Assembly (NCBI GenBank): GCA_944472155.2
Contig: OX235277.1
Location: forward strand, 26,608,804-26,672,803
DNA length: 64,000 bases
From: Trichobilharzia szidati
Taxonomy: Eukaryota; Platyhelminthes; Trematoda; Strigeidida; Schistosomatidae
Direction: 5' to 3'
Both the position numbers and the translations under genes were made by a program. Below the pieces are notes generated by a model. That model was given only the letters and a program-made list of their open reading frames with translations, made no database searches and was not told the DNA's origin. Every line of letters begins with the position of its first letter. Position 1 is the stretch's first letter. Of the stretch, positions 1 to 14,200 are shown in pieces.

Positions 1-1270
1 GCAAAAGGTTCGAAAGGTAGAAAAGGTATTTAGTGATTGAAGGTGAGGTAACCTTGTGAAACTACCAAAGAAGGGCGTCCTGCGTCTCTGCTGCAGCTGC
101 TCACACCAAGCAAGATATTAACTCGCATCATCCTGCAGAAATTGAAGGGTTTCTTGATGCGAAACCTGACTGGACCGGCTGGACTAAGTGAACGCATATC
201 AAATTGCAACACAAGGCATCATCACCTAACAGAGGATGCAATGGCGGTCAAGTTTCTAGCTCTTCTGTGTCGATTTTGGAGAGACCTAGGAGAGCGTATG
301 CCAGGAAGCAATTTGCCCGAGAAAAATACAGCATAGAATTGCACACCATGGTCAGTCTCACTCAACACGGTACATGTCAAGCAGTTCACGGAGGAAAGCT
401 CAGATGTCGTTTCTGATTTTGGTGGATCTGACTATGAGGCAGACCGTGGGAAGCCAGGAGGGCTTAAAGTGGACCAGAGAGGACACATCAGGAGATCTGA
501 ACTTCAGGGTTGACTTATATCTGATGTCATGCAAACTGGAAGAAATGTAGAAGGAAACCAACATGTCAGCAGAAGAACTAGTGAAGACAGGACTTCAAGT
601 GGACATATTAAAGGCATATGTGCTGAAGACACCAAGCCGTCAACAACATGCACCAATCATTATGAACGAGAGAAATGTGACGGAAATCATCTCTTCAAAT
701 TATCTAGACAGCGTAGTTTCTGCTGCATGCAGCACTCATGATGTAAAAGTTAGGATTAGAAAATCGAGATAGGCTTTCATCACTCTGAAATCACTTTGTA
801 AATCTAATGCACTTAGCACAAGGCACCAAATTCGGATTTTTCGCAGTCAGTGTTTCCACAGGATTCAGATACTAGGCACCAGAAGTATTTCCAGTAGACT
901 ACTAAAACACCTAGTCAACAAATGACTTCGTTGCATGCTAAAGTTCAGGTGGCCAGGAAGGTTTAGAAAACAGGGAATCAAGCAAGGAACCGACCAAGAA
1001 CATATCGCCTAACATATTTGCAGGAGAAAATTGAGACGGATTGGACACATGGTGAGGAAACCGTCGAGTGACATGATGTGCCAAGGCTTCGAGTGGGACC
1101 CGAATTGGAACCAATTAATTAGCTGCGGCTTCGAGAGTGACATTAAGGAGTTTGTGTAGCGATGAAATGGAAGCTCATCGCCTACCATCGAGCCGAATAG
1201 ACAAGGCTGCAGGGAGCAAAGTAAAGTGGTGAGGTATTGGTAAAGGCCTCTGTCCCACCAGATGCCTAGA
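1..1270 (+). mobile_element. Decayed RTE-like LINE fragment (reverse transcriptase to C-terminus)
   Basis: Broken frames on the + strand resemble RTE-clade reverse transcriptase: a KLPKKG-like block near 61-80, then LTRIIL-like and GLQVD...TPSRQ...PIIMN blocks, a YLDSVVS block near 700 and a C-terminal RRIGHMVRKPSSD-like block near 1030-1070. The same order of blocks recurs in the better-kept copies at 31.9-33.6 kb and 60.9-61.8 kb. No frame is open for more than about 70 codons, so the copy is dead. It begins before the window. Family assignment rests on recalled motifs and is inference. Confidence 0.7.
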
Positions 1271-2100
1271 GAAATATTAATGACAATATCTCATCTCCCT
1301 TATGAGAAGAATCTGGAGCATGTGAACCTCTTAAGAAACTGACCTTTATTCCAAAACAGTTACTCAAAGTACCAACCGATGACTTGAAAAATTGAAGACC
1401 AGTGGTGTTTATGATCCTTTATCTTTGAAAGAACGACTGAGATAAGGTCACAAGGGGAGTACCTATCTAAAAAATCGGAAGGGCATTAGTAATTCAATGG
1501 ATAAAGGCCTTACAAATCATAGGGGAGATATAGATCCAACTTGACTGCTCGTTGTTCTGCGCTGAATACTTCATCGTAGACTCCCTTTACCTCCTCTCAT
1601 TATCATATCGAAAGAGGATAGATGGTTTAATCCCGAAATGTAGTATATTAGACACTGATTTGATCGTCGAACTTTCTAACCTATTCTCTCTTCTGAGGAC
1701 ATTATGAGAGGTAATAAGAATAAGGAACTCAAAACACGGTTGAACAAATTACTGTTGGAATTTAAATTCTCACATAGAGTGTTCAACGCTTGGATCAAGT
1801 GATATCGGATCCATCAGTAAATTCTTTCAAATGGAAGTTAGGCCTCTTAAAATACATTTCACAAGGGTTAACACAGGCTGCAAGAGCCTACTACCATATA
1901 TCACCTGAATGTGTATCAAACTGAACAATTTGATAACAAAACTCACGTCTATATGATTAATTCACTTACTGTGAACTTAGCCAATCTCTAACCTCCCTCA
2001 AAGTTCACCGAATGTCAGACTAGTGACTGGCATGCAGAAAGAAATACACTAGATTGTACAAAGTCGTATTTCAAATATTGGATATTATACGCGGTCAACT
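1271..2100. other. Upstream flank of CCDC47, nothing recognised
   Basis: No coding signal or known repeat was recognised. The CCDC47 promoter and any 5' UTR or spliced-leader acceptor should lie here or just downstream, but no TATA box or initiator stands out in this AT-rich sequence. Confidence 0.4.
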
Positions 2101-2129
2101 CAATTTTGCGACGTGACCTTAAATCAGTT

Positions 2130-2274
2130 ATGCTCCTGTCGTTTTTGCGTTCACAGTTGGACATTCCATTATATTGTTTATGGCTTATTGTTACACTTCT
2201 ACTTTGCAACCTAAATAGTGTTTGCAAGGCAGAAATAGACAACGAATTCGCTGAGTTTGAGGATCCAGATGATT
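2130..2274 (+). CDS. CCDC47: CCDC47 exon 1 (signal peptide)
   Basis: Encodes residues 1-48 plus one base: signal peptide, then [14 protein letters not shown]. Donor GTAAGT begins at 2275. The Met chosen at 2130 directly precedes the hydrophobic leader. Intron 1 is 2275-3927. Confidence 0.88.
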
Positions 2275-5200
2275 GTAAGTTGTTTTTTTGTCAGATATTC
2301 ACTGATCAAGTGACACAAAAATCTAATCTTTTGTTAACATTTTAGTTTAGAGTGTTACATGCAAATGGATCATAATGTATTCATGTGATCATCCTGTAGT
2401 CTGTTTTTCGACTCAATCCACAATGAAAAGTACCTAAATAAAACCTTTTGGGGGCGATTTCGAGGTTTTGGGAAAATTTTTTGGGCACGTGTGGTTACAC
2501 AGATTCTCAAGCGACTCAGGCATATGTGGACCAAAAGCTTCAAGAACAATTTCTTACTACAAAGTTCCTTTAAACTTCTTATTGGTGTTAGCAATCTTTT
2601 TGAACATTTCCATAAAGTCTTGTCTATTTCATGAGTGAATTTGGTATTCATTTTTCGTGTTGAGAGTTGGAAGTGGTAGTAGCCTAGTCCTTCATACACG
2701 GTTAATGACAATTAATACCATTAATATACTGATTTGGTCATCACCAATGTGGACATTTGCATCATGTGTCATGCACAGTGAACTTGATAAATGTTGTCCA
2801 TTTCTTTCGAAGGTGAGCAGCACATTGAATACAATTATTGGACTTGGGCAAGTCAGTGGAAACGAAACTCTTCTTGATTTCGCTCTTACCACTGACACAA
2901 AAGGTTAAAGTGATATCAAATTTCAGCGGTCAGTTAGTTTTGGAAAGTTTAGTGAAAACCCCCAGCATTTCAAATAAGTTATAGGAGGTGTCCCATCATA
3001 AAAGGTTTTTAGTCAGATTAACGAATAAGCTATTTGTAAGCACTACACTTTTTCCTTATCAACTGCCTCACTAGGATTTATGCCTCTCAAATAAATGAAG
3101 CAGACATATTCAACTAGCTTCACTCCCTACATGCAGACTAGGGCATAGGTGTATACCAAGCGAATTGAGCATTCTGAAAATGTCTAGAAGACATTCTACT
3201 ATAATAAAGCTGCATCATCTGCCTACTCTAAGCTAACCAGCTCTTTTCTTGGTCGCTCATTAGTTCTTGAGGTTCTGTTAAAGACAGTCGACTCCATCAG
3301 TACAAAGATATTGTAAAACTGACCTATTCTTTGTGGATACTATTTGTTGATGTCACTAAATTATGTCAATTCGAGGCATAACCTAATCACCATAGAATAT
3401 CTCATTATCTTAATAACTAGACTACTGCATTGCCTCTTGATCACCGGTATCATGGCTACCTTCACGTCCAGAAATATAACATTAGTCCTGTATCGTTTCA
3501 TAGTAAAGTGTGTAGCTTCACGACGTTCTGATATAAGTGGGCAATCATTTGCGATAAGCCATACTTATTGTGTGAGGGCTCATAATATTACCTGGTTGCC
3601 GGGACCGTGGTAGATAAGGTGGAGTTCGAACCCATCACTGATTATCGAGAGATGAAACAAGGAGTAATCCCCCCCCCCCACATACAGGTTTCAGCCTACA
3701 ATAAAGCAAGTCTTCTCAAAATGAGTAATAGCAAGTACAAAGCTAATTGATATTCAATTAGCATTTAAAACTGGTATAGATTGACTTCAGTTGGCGTCTT
3801 CGTTTGCCATATGGTAATTATTTCATATACTTTGATCACTTGCGTAAATCGGATAATTATCACTTACAAATTCTTTCTTCTAGTTTGGGCCAAGTATATG
3901 TGTTATACGGTTATTTATTTTTTTTAGCTTATACTATCGATATTTCTGAACCTGTTCCTGTTCAGTCTATTCGGCAACAGAAATCTGAAAATGTTGATAA
4001 AAACATTTCGGACAGCAATGCTTATGATGATTCAGGAGTCAGTCAAGATAACTCAGCAATGCATGCAAGTAAATCACCAGCAGGCGATAAAATCGTTTCT
4101 ACGGATAGTGAATTAGAAATAGAAGTAAGTTGAATGCGATTTTTTTAAAAGAACTAATCATCTAATATTATTATTTCCTTGAGTTCAGCAGCACACTTGC
4201 ATTTCAGTTCGTTCTCTTGAGTCTTTTCTTAGGTGGTTTCACGACTGTGCATAAGCCTTCATATCTTTCTCATGCAATCTCCATATCGTTCTCGGACACC
4301 TAGTTCGTTTTATCCTATTCAGGTTTCAGATTCAAGAACTCATTGTTCTCCTCAGCGTATGTCCAGTCCATCTCCATATCTTTCTACAGATATGTCGGGT
4401 AATAGCTTCTTGATCTAGATCCATTTCTGTATACATAGGACTTTCAGTACATCGTTGTTTCCACATAGTCATGTATATATGTCTGCGTACTTATACATAC
4501 TATGAGGTCATGAAGGATGATGAAGGAAGAGAAGTTGCAAGATGTAAAAATAAATTACTTTAAAGCAAGAGATGAGTTCAACCGACCAGCAGACATTATT
4601 TAAAAATCCAACTCAGTTCTACAAATTTTTTATTTGGCACCTTCGTTTATTTGTACTGTTTCATTGCTTTCCACTTGAAAAAAGTGTATGAACTCATTCT
4701 TATGCATAGAAAAGAGTCTAATCAATTTATGATTGGGAAACAACTTGTGTAGCCAAATGTGTGTGATGGAATAGAATCAAACATCAAGGAAGTATTGTAG
4801 TCGAAGTGATCTGGTTTTAAGATGAAAAAGTTGTGATGCAGTGGTGTCTTTTATTCCCAGATTAGTTGTTGTATTCTGAGTTCCTCAGCGGTGCATCTTC
4901 ATTGTACTCGACTCTCACCCCGACGACTGCCCATGAGTCATCATTTCCCCTTCACGCGATCTTCATTTCACATACAGACGTCGAACTTGTCGCTTATTAC
5001 TTGAATTCTTCTCGAGGGTCTGGCCTGTGCTGTCACTTGAATGTCTCCTCAACGTATGTTCAATGGATTTCCACTGCCTATTGCCTGCCAGAGCCCCTCG
5101 TTGCTCATCTCTTGATGATGCGCACGCCATCTCTGAACCATTGAGAAACACTGACTTGACATTAGTGTTTAAAATTTTGATGTCGCTCCTCGTACTGAAT

Positions 5201-8200
5201 GAGTGTTGTAGATCTCCACACCGATTCCAGAGTAAGGAACACTTGTCTTACTTTCCCGATCTGATCCTGATTGACATTGATGTCCTCATCCTTACCGCCT
5301 ATAGTTGAAAGGATGTTGTCTAGCTAAGTAAAAAAGAGAGGAATTCTTTTAGATTTCTTCGGTTGATGGTGATTGGTTCTTGTTTTCCTGTTGGTCATCG
5401 GGTGTCTTCACCACCTATATGTCTCACCTGAAGTCTTGTTATGGTTGCTTCCCCCACCAACTTGTTGGTTTTCGCCGAGTCCGCCAAGTTCAGGCTAGTA
5501 TACAGTATGTGAATAAAATTCTTGCTGTTTAGTCGTTTGAATGTCATTCATTATCATCATAAGACCTCTCATTAACTTAACAATGATGAGAGTTTATACA
5601 CTTTATATCTGGAAATTAATAAGAAGAACGAAGACAGAAAGATGTAAATAACATGAAAGTAAAAAAAACCCATTTCAACACAAAATAAGAAAGGATAAGT
5701 CACATAATGGCGTACTATATATTATAACATTTGGGAATGAGAGTCTGTGATTGAATTCATCTACCTCATTCCAGTCGATTTCGGGTCACATCATCAGTTG
5801 CTGACAATAATTTCCTGCAGAGTGATATTCAGTGTACATAGTGAAAGACGTATTGTCCATGCAGATATTATCAGGCTTGTCTTCTTCATGGCATATATTA
5901 AATTTTTATTCAGAGAGGTTCGAGTATATACAGAGGTCATTATGAGTGTTATGAGCCAATAGACTTATGAATTTACTGACTTACTAGTTCCTATCAAACC
6001 CCAGGCACACGTAAACATTTAAAATTACAAGTCTATATTTCGTGCATAATTCATGCATTTTCTCATTGAATGAATATTAATAAAGTGTATCCACATTATA
6101 TTGTATTGTTTTCTCGTATTGTATTGTGATTGCCAAGTTGGAAAACTTGAAACCTGACGATGATGAAGAATTCGAGGGTTTGTCTCCACATCAACCAATA
6201 TCATCAAATGGTGATAAAGCTAATAAAGGCGGTAAAAGAAATTTGATCATCGCGAAAGTAAGTTCATTTGTTAGATTGTTTTTCTTGTTTTATTCTTTTA
6301 TCCTTGATATATATAAGAGGTTATCACTGATTAAGCCTCAAAATAGAACTTTGCACAGTAGTGAGACGAAAAAGAGTAGTAATATGGGAAAATAGTAGAG
6401 GTTTATTGGATATGATAAATCACAAAGAGTGAATGCATCTGGGCCAGCCATTCAGAACGAGGATTTCGAGCCATATCATGGATTGTCTCCAGCCTTCATT
6501 GGTTCGTCCCATCCCCTGGACCAGGACCCCAACCAGTCAGTCAGGAAGTCTACACCTCTTGACGTGGTTGGCTTAAACTAACTGTTGTGAATTTCATTGA
6601 GTGATGAAGCCATTTTTTCGTTTGACCAGCACTAGCTTTCTCTTTTCCAACCTGATCCATCCTATATCAGTTAGCTAACAGTACCCATTGTCGAGGAGGG
6701 CGATGGCTAGGCATGCATGCTATAAGACGTGTCCTAACTATCTGAATCGATGCAGCTGCTTCACAACTTCACTGATTGGTTTTTCCTCCTTACTTAATAC
6801 TCTGCCGAAGCCTAACCTCAATATTGCTCCTTTGTCTTGTGCAGACTGAATTCTGTCGGTCAGGTTGGAAATGTGGTCACCATTCTAGGTAGCATGCCAT
6901 CATGATGTACTTCGAATTGTTGATGTTAGATGGTTGGAGGCAATCGGTCACAGGAAGCCTCCGACCTAGGTTTCGTGCTAGTAGGCACTCGTCAGCAGGG
7001 CGTATCTAGAACCCTGAAGGAACCCTTGAGTTCCATTAGTACATCTGTGACAAAACTAAACACAAACGGCGATGGACAGCTGGTTGTCACCACTTTAGAT
7101 GACAACTCTCCGTAGGCTCTCACCTAGCTAGCTGCATGAGTTCGAGTAGAATGCCTTGAACAGTGCGATGTATTTTCCCGACATTCCTTTCACAACCAAA
7201 CATTGCCATAGTACCTCTCGGGGGACGGAATCGAATGCCGCTTTCAGGTGGAGCAATATAACGATTGTTGGACGCCGGTAGGTATTCCTATGCTCCAGAA
7301 TCTATCGAAGGGTGAAGATATGATCAATACACCCTCTTCCTGATTTAAAGCCTGCCTGGTTCTCACGTGTTTGTGCTTCCCGAGCACCACTTAGTCTACG
7401 CAGGCTATAACTGATTGAACTTCAAATTATAGAACTTTGCACAAAGGTGCACTAGTTCAAGTTGCCAATCTCAATGTAGCACAAAAAGTAGAGATAAGAG
7501 AGGCAAAAGGAGATTCAAAAGAGCTGTAATAAGTAGAAATGTGCAGGAGAAAGAATAGGAGGATGGGGAAAACATCAGGGTTTAATGGATTATAGAAGAT
7601 TATAAAGAGAGAATGTATCTATGCCACAGAGTACGATTTTGAACCATATCACCAGTGGTCTTCAGCAATTGATTCTTAACATTCGGAGAACCGCAACCGA
7701 ACAGACTCCACCTTTCCACGTGACTGGCTCAAACCAGCTGTCAAATACTTCAAAATAATAGAGATTTGTAGCTCGGGTGAATGATTTCGATTTATTTTTG
7801 TACTCTCTCTGCTGGTTGATTTGATTGTGAGGCTTTCATTGTCCTTCAAGACAACGTCTTCATCGTAAGCTGTAATATAAAGTGAACTTGTTTGGATTCT
7901 CCTTGCGTGAATGGTGATGGTATAATTGCATCTCCTGACAATCATTGTTGTGATTGGTTGTTAATTTTCGCCTTTATTGATCATTTTTTTTACTGATTTG
8001 GAATTTGAGCTTTATTTTTATCACGTGATATATGCTTTATTAGTTGGCAAATGTGGTAATGTGTTTGTTAATCGCTGACTCATCTGAGTACAAAGCAGGC
8101 TTTTAGAAATCCCTGACTGCATTTTTAATGCTTCCTCCATAAAAAGATTTCTAAATTTTGCCAATCAAATTGGTGCCCATAATTGTCTACATGCATCGAT

Positions 8201-11200
8201 ATGATGTCTGTTTACAGCCAGTTTGTGTTCTTGGATGTGGATTCAAAGGGGACGCCCACTTTGACCACCGAAGTAATGTTTATTGCAGTTCATACATGCA
8301 ATTTATTTTGTAACTGGTATTAATTTTATCTTCTTTCCTTTTTGGATCTTTCACTTGGCACAATATCGAGTAAAGTGATTGTGCTGGCTGACTGGCGTGT
8401 GTGCTATATCTATTTGGAACGGTCTTAATATTCTAGCTGTTATTTCAGGGATAACTTTTATGTATAGTAGGATGAATTTCCTTGTGGTCTTTGATGATGG
8501 TTTCTTGTTGGTGTAATGACTTGAGTTTAAACACTTTTTGATGGAATTGTGAGGATGTACATTTTTCTTGAAGACGGTTAGTGGGTATTCTTCCTTCATT
8601 CTCTTCAATACCGGAGTTCTGTAGTGTCTGTTAGAACTCTTTCAAACAATGTCCGCACAAAGTTTCTTTTGTGGGTAATTGAGTTTTTACTAACTGTTAT
8701 AGTTGAGTATTTGATGTGTTTGTTTGGGTGGGAAGGTTTTCTGTCCCATCTCCTTGTGTTTGTTCTCTTGATCAAGTAAGACTCCTAAGAATGGAATTTT
8801 GTTGTTTAATTCTTCTTCTCTTCTGAATTTAATGTCTTCAAATATAGATTGTTGATTAATCTGGTTGGACACTAGTAACTAGTGTTATGCATCCAGTCCT
8901 TTCTTTGGTGCAGTGGTTAACGTCTCTGACTGCAGCACTGGGTGACGCGGGTTCGAATCTCAGAAGGGACATGAGTTCCTTCAGGGTTGCAGATACGCCT
9001 TGCTGACTGGTGAGTGCCAACTAGCACGAAACCTAGGTCGGAGGCTTCCTGTGGCCGATTGCCTCCAACCATCTGAGATTGTTGATGAATTAACGGATGT
9101 ATTCATTTCTTGTCGTACTTCCTCATTAAATTTTGACTATTTGGATGATGATTCTAAGGAAGCACAGAAAATCTGTTTTTTAAGCATCACTACTATTGTA
9201 CCGTAATGCCTTCTGGCAAAGTTGTTCTTCTATTTTTGCTAATGGTTGTTTTGATAAATTTGTTACTCAATCATTCAGTGTTTCTTCAGATTGTTGTTTA
9301 GAAATCCTTGCTAATTCTTTTTTTGAAGGGAACTCGCCTTCCTTCTTTTTGTTTTTCGCTTAATATTTCGATAGGAGCGTTCACTTTCGATAGGTGTTCT
9401 TAGTTGAAAGTTCGTTCAACCTTTTCTTTTTGAAATTTAATTATATGTTGGTATTTTACAATCCGATTGTGTGAATCAGTGATTACGGATTAATGCCAGG
9501 TGTGGATTTGATCACTCCTAACTGTATTTCAACTTAATCTTATGTCAGCTCACATTGTTTGTCATGGAAGGAGGCGGCTCAGCTTGCACAGCACGTCCTA
9601 ATATCAATCAATGTAGATTCACCACCTCATCGACTCATTTTTTCGGCTTGTCTAACACTCTACACTTGAGTATTGGTTTACAGGGATTTGACTGATTGGT
9701 TTCAGGATTTCATCATGAGCTGACATTGGTTAGAAAACCATTGGAAAACCAGCTGAGAGTAGTGAACAGCCACTTGTTTCATCCTGGTTTGAGACTCTTC
9801 ATCAGTACGCACCCACCCTAGTGTTCGAAACTAGGACCTTCTAGTTACAAGGCGAGCGAGCTCGTAGACTATTAAGCCACTGGGATTCGATCCGATGGCC
9901 AGTCCATAAATCCCAGCTTCTGCGAATTCATCATATAGCGCGACCACTAGCCAATGTTATCGGCTCTACACGTAACCCCAATACTGCTGACTAAAATATT
10001 ATATCACTTAACACTGGAGAAAGAAAGCAAACAATTGTGATCAAACACAGCCAACTGTTTTGCATCTTCCGCTTTCAGCAGGCTATGAACCACCTAAATA
10101 TTGTTTTGAGAATTGAGAATACTACTCAGTTGTCTATGCTGAAGTAGGTTGAGTGGTATTCCAACATGTCATCTACCTACTACTAGTGGTTGAAATTTGA
10201 TTCTTTAAGCCGATAAGCCACATTTTCATCAAACAATAAGATGTATCTACATTATTTGTGGGCATGCGTTAATTTCACTGTCAGTGTTTTGCAGATAGTA
10301 TAAGTGTCAAAACATATCACTGTTATCATTGACTATTCAGTTAAGGTAGTTCTTAGAACTGCGGTGTCAGAAGGCTGGTTTGCCACAAGCCAACCTACGA
10401 TATCTCTGGTGCAGATGTGGTATCCGGCTATCGACTAAAGGACGTATGTACTGCTCAGCAGCAGTTCGCACCGTCCTCCTTTATGGTTGTGACTGAAACA
10501 TGGCGATTGAAAGTGGAAAACATGAAAAGGCTGACTGGCTAGCTGTATTTGATCATAGGCCCTGTGTTCTATCTCCCACGTGTGTCAGGTTGTATAATAG
10601 GGTGAGTAATATTAAGGATAGGCTTTTCGGTCGAGTACTAGGTAGGTGGGAGGGGGAATCAATCGAATAGGTTATGAAATAGCTGCATCGATCCAGATGG
10701 TTAGGACATGTGTTACTCACGCTAGCCTAGCCATCGCCCTCGTCGACCGTGGGCAATGTCAGCTGACTCACATAGGATGGATCATTTTGGAAGAGAGGAA
10801 GCTAGTGCTGGTCAAACTAAAACATGGCTTTATCATTCAGTGAAATTCACAACAGGTTGTTGATGCCAGTCACGTCGGGAGATATAGACTGTCAGTCTGG
10901 TTGGGGTCCTCCGGATGGTAAGAAACAATGAAGGCTGGAGACAATCCGTGATATGGCTGGAAATACTCGTTCTCAATGACGGAGCGGATGCATTCACTGT
11001 TTGTGATTTATCATATCCAATTAAACTGTACTTCTCTTCCATATTGCTATTCTTCTCCCCACACTCATACTTCTCTTTATTATCTGTCTTTTGAACATCC
11101 CTTTACTTTCTTCTCTTCCTGTGTGTGCTACATTGTGAGAGTGGCGACTCGAACTGGTGCACATCTGTGCAAAGCTCTATGTTGAAACCAGTCAGTCTGG

Positions 11201-14200
11201 TGTCACCCACCTACGAATTGATCAACCGGAAATCTTGTACACACGCTATATTTTTATCGACCAACCTCAAGGATATTAACATCTCCGGGAATAGTTAGAA
11301 CCACTGTCATTGGAAAAAACATAAATGGTAATTAAGTCACATAGAAAATCTAATTTTACTCAGTCTGAATAGAAATCCATCAATATTTATTATTAATATC
11401 TGGTCTCAAAATCAATGCTAATGATTTTTTTGCAGTTATATCAAGGTGATGGAAGCACTTTGGATTGATTATGTGCATCGCAAACTATGCGTAGAGAAAA
11501 CAGTAGGCTTCAACTTTTGCCAAACGTACACTACTTGACCTACTAGAATGTGATTGACTGTTAGTATGCACTTTTATTTTATGTATATATAACTGATTAG
11601 TTGTCAAACATTTTGTTTTGCAAACCATGATAGTTTTGTAGCGATTGTGAAGAAATTATGAAATGAAAACGTTACCTTGTTTTTTTTATTACAGCTTGAT
11701 TCCACATAGTATTTTTGGTACAAGTATGGAATTTTCAGCGTGTGTTGTCGGTAGCCCAAATTTTGCAGGCCGACCATTGATATCAGGTGTGCGTCGGCAG
11801 GGGATCGAACCCCGGCTATGTGCATGGTCGGCGAAAGTCCTAACCACTGTGCCACCGACGCACAGTCTCCTCTAATGCCTTATTCTAATTTTTATTTTTT
11901 ACTTGTTCCTCAATGAAGTCGAAAAACTTAAAAAAATGCGCATACATTAGGATCAATATTAGGTTGCTTTTGATGAGCTATATTACGATTTGATAATGTG
12001 TTCAGAGATGATTCATTTTCAATTCGTGAAAACTTTCAGGTAGTGACTCGTTGTCATATGTAAGTTATATCTTGCCAACTGTAATCATTTGAAGGTTCAC
12101 ATTCATATCAAAGTCGCTCACCCAGCAGTTCAAGTACTTGCGTAAAATGTCATTTACAAGTACTGGTTTTGTAGGGAATTTGGTTTGATTGGTTGGAGGA
12201 TTTCATCATAAGCTAACATCAGTTAGAGAACCACTGGAAAACCAGCTGGGAGTACTGGACAGCCAGCTGTTTCGTCAACCTAGTTTGGGATACCGCCTCA
12301 GCAGTACGCACCCACCGCAGTGGTTCGAACCCAGGGCTTTCTGGTTACAAGACGAGCTCGTAGAACCACTAAGCCACTGGGGCCCGATCTAATGGCCCAT
12401 GAATTCTAACTTCTACCAATTCATGGACCACTAGATCGGAGCCCAGTGGCTTAATGGTCTACGAGCTGGCTCACCTTGTAACCGAGAGGTCCTGGATCCG
12501 AACCCCTGTGGTGGGTGCATACTGATGAAGCGGTGTCCCAAACTAGACTGACGAAACAGCTGGCTCTCCAGTACTCCCAGCGGGTTTTCCAATGCTTCTC
12601 TAGCCGATGTCACCTCATGATGGAATCCTCCAACCAGTACAATGTTATTTAGATACTTAATTATTATATACCAGTTTATTCATGTCTCATCTTTCCAACG
12701 ATTATTTTTCAATGGCGTTCAGAATAATGTTAAGTTATGGTGTACAATAACCTTTCTCACAGGGTTGTGACTCATTGGTTTACTCTCTAAATCATGCGAT
12801 CATTGGGTCACTGGTTCGAACCCGACTTCACCTACTGATATGTTTTTTGATGGCTAGTTAGTATAATCCGCCCTCACACTATAAGTGTGACTCATCAACA
12901 CCAGAGTGATTTATTTACTGAACGATGTCTGAATAGGTGAAGTTGTCTATGCACCGACTCTCTTCATCATCATCCTGTGATAAACTAATTTCGCTTAAAA
13001 TCTTCTCCCCGAAGATTATCTCCAATAAGTGGCAAGTGTGAAGTGCCATACCTTATCTTTGATATGAACATGTTTTTGAGACAGCTTATTGGTTTCTGTC
13101 CTTACGGAACCTGAGCATATTGTGCATATTCTCGCGCAACCAAACATCCACTATTCAGGAAGGCGACCAGTGTTCAATGAAAATGTTTAGTGAAAAATCA
13201 AACTCCTGTTTGGCGTAATATAATTCCACTTATTATTGGAACAATAAAGCGTAGCTGGTGACGTTAAATCGAAGTGTGATTCGTTGAAATACAGACAGGA
13301 TTTTAGTGATAGAGATACAAGGCAGAACGGTTAATAATTTTAGTATAGTGTTCATCACACAGTGATCGATAATGAAACCGTTTATGAGTGGAATGTAATC
13401 TCAGTGAGTTGTTTGTTTCCAAACTAAGTTGAATCTACATTGTTCTCGTCAGAATGAATAGTGCTCAACTCCCTTATCCATTGAATTTCCCGTACATGTG
13501 GTAATCATTTTTAGTTAACTGAAGAGCTTTTAGATGTGTGTGTGTGCGTTGGTGGTAGAATGATCACCAGTCATGCCAGGAGGTCGGGGTTCTGTTCTCA
13601 TCCAACTCAATCCACTAAACTAACTAAATCTCGCATTCTGCCTATTATTCTCTGTTGTTCCCCCTTAGTTTTTCCAGGGCTACTGAAGAAAGACTATATC
13701 TTATTACGCAGGATGTTAAAGGTTATCAGCAGGGTAAGCAACGTGCCACTTAACCAGCTTGTTAATATTCTGGTTGACAGGCACTTGGACTCATGTGAAA
13801 AATGGGCCAAATCCGTTTTATCTGACTCACACCACCCTCTTCACTCACAACTCTCCCCCTGTATCTCATCAGGCAGGGGACCAGAAGCATATATAGAAAA
13901 CTATATGCTCGCACTAGCAAGTACAAAAACTCAACCATACCCTACTTAGCTCGTGTTCTGTGCGATAAAGAAAGCATTAGGCGTGATACCTGTAACTTAT
14001 TAAATAGTTAGTAGAGCAACTGGACCTCGTCTTTCCAACTCATATAATTTATAGGTACAACGTTTTCTTTCTTTCTTTTCCTTTTTTCTCTCTCTCTTTT
14101 TTCTGTTATGTGCTGCTTTGTTTCTTTCTTCCTTACAAACTCTATTTAAAACATTCTTCTTCGTTCTTTCACACTCTGTATATCTCGACCTTTTTGTTAC

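Noticed and set aside
2370..2711. 113-codon - strand frame in CCDC47 intron 1
   Set aside because: No recognisable motif or splice context. It could be a repeat-derived frame, so it is not listed as a gene.
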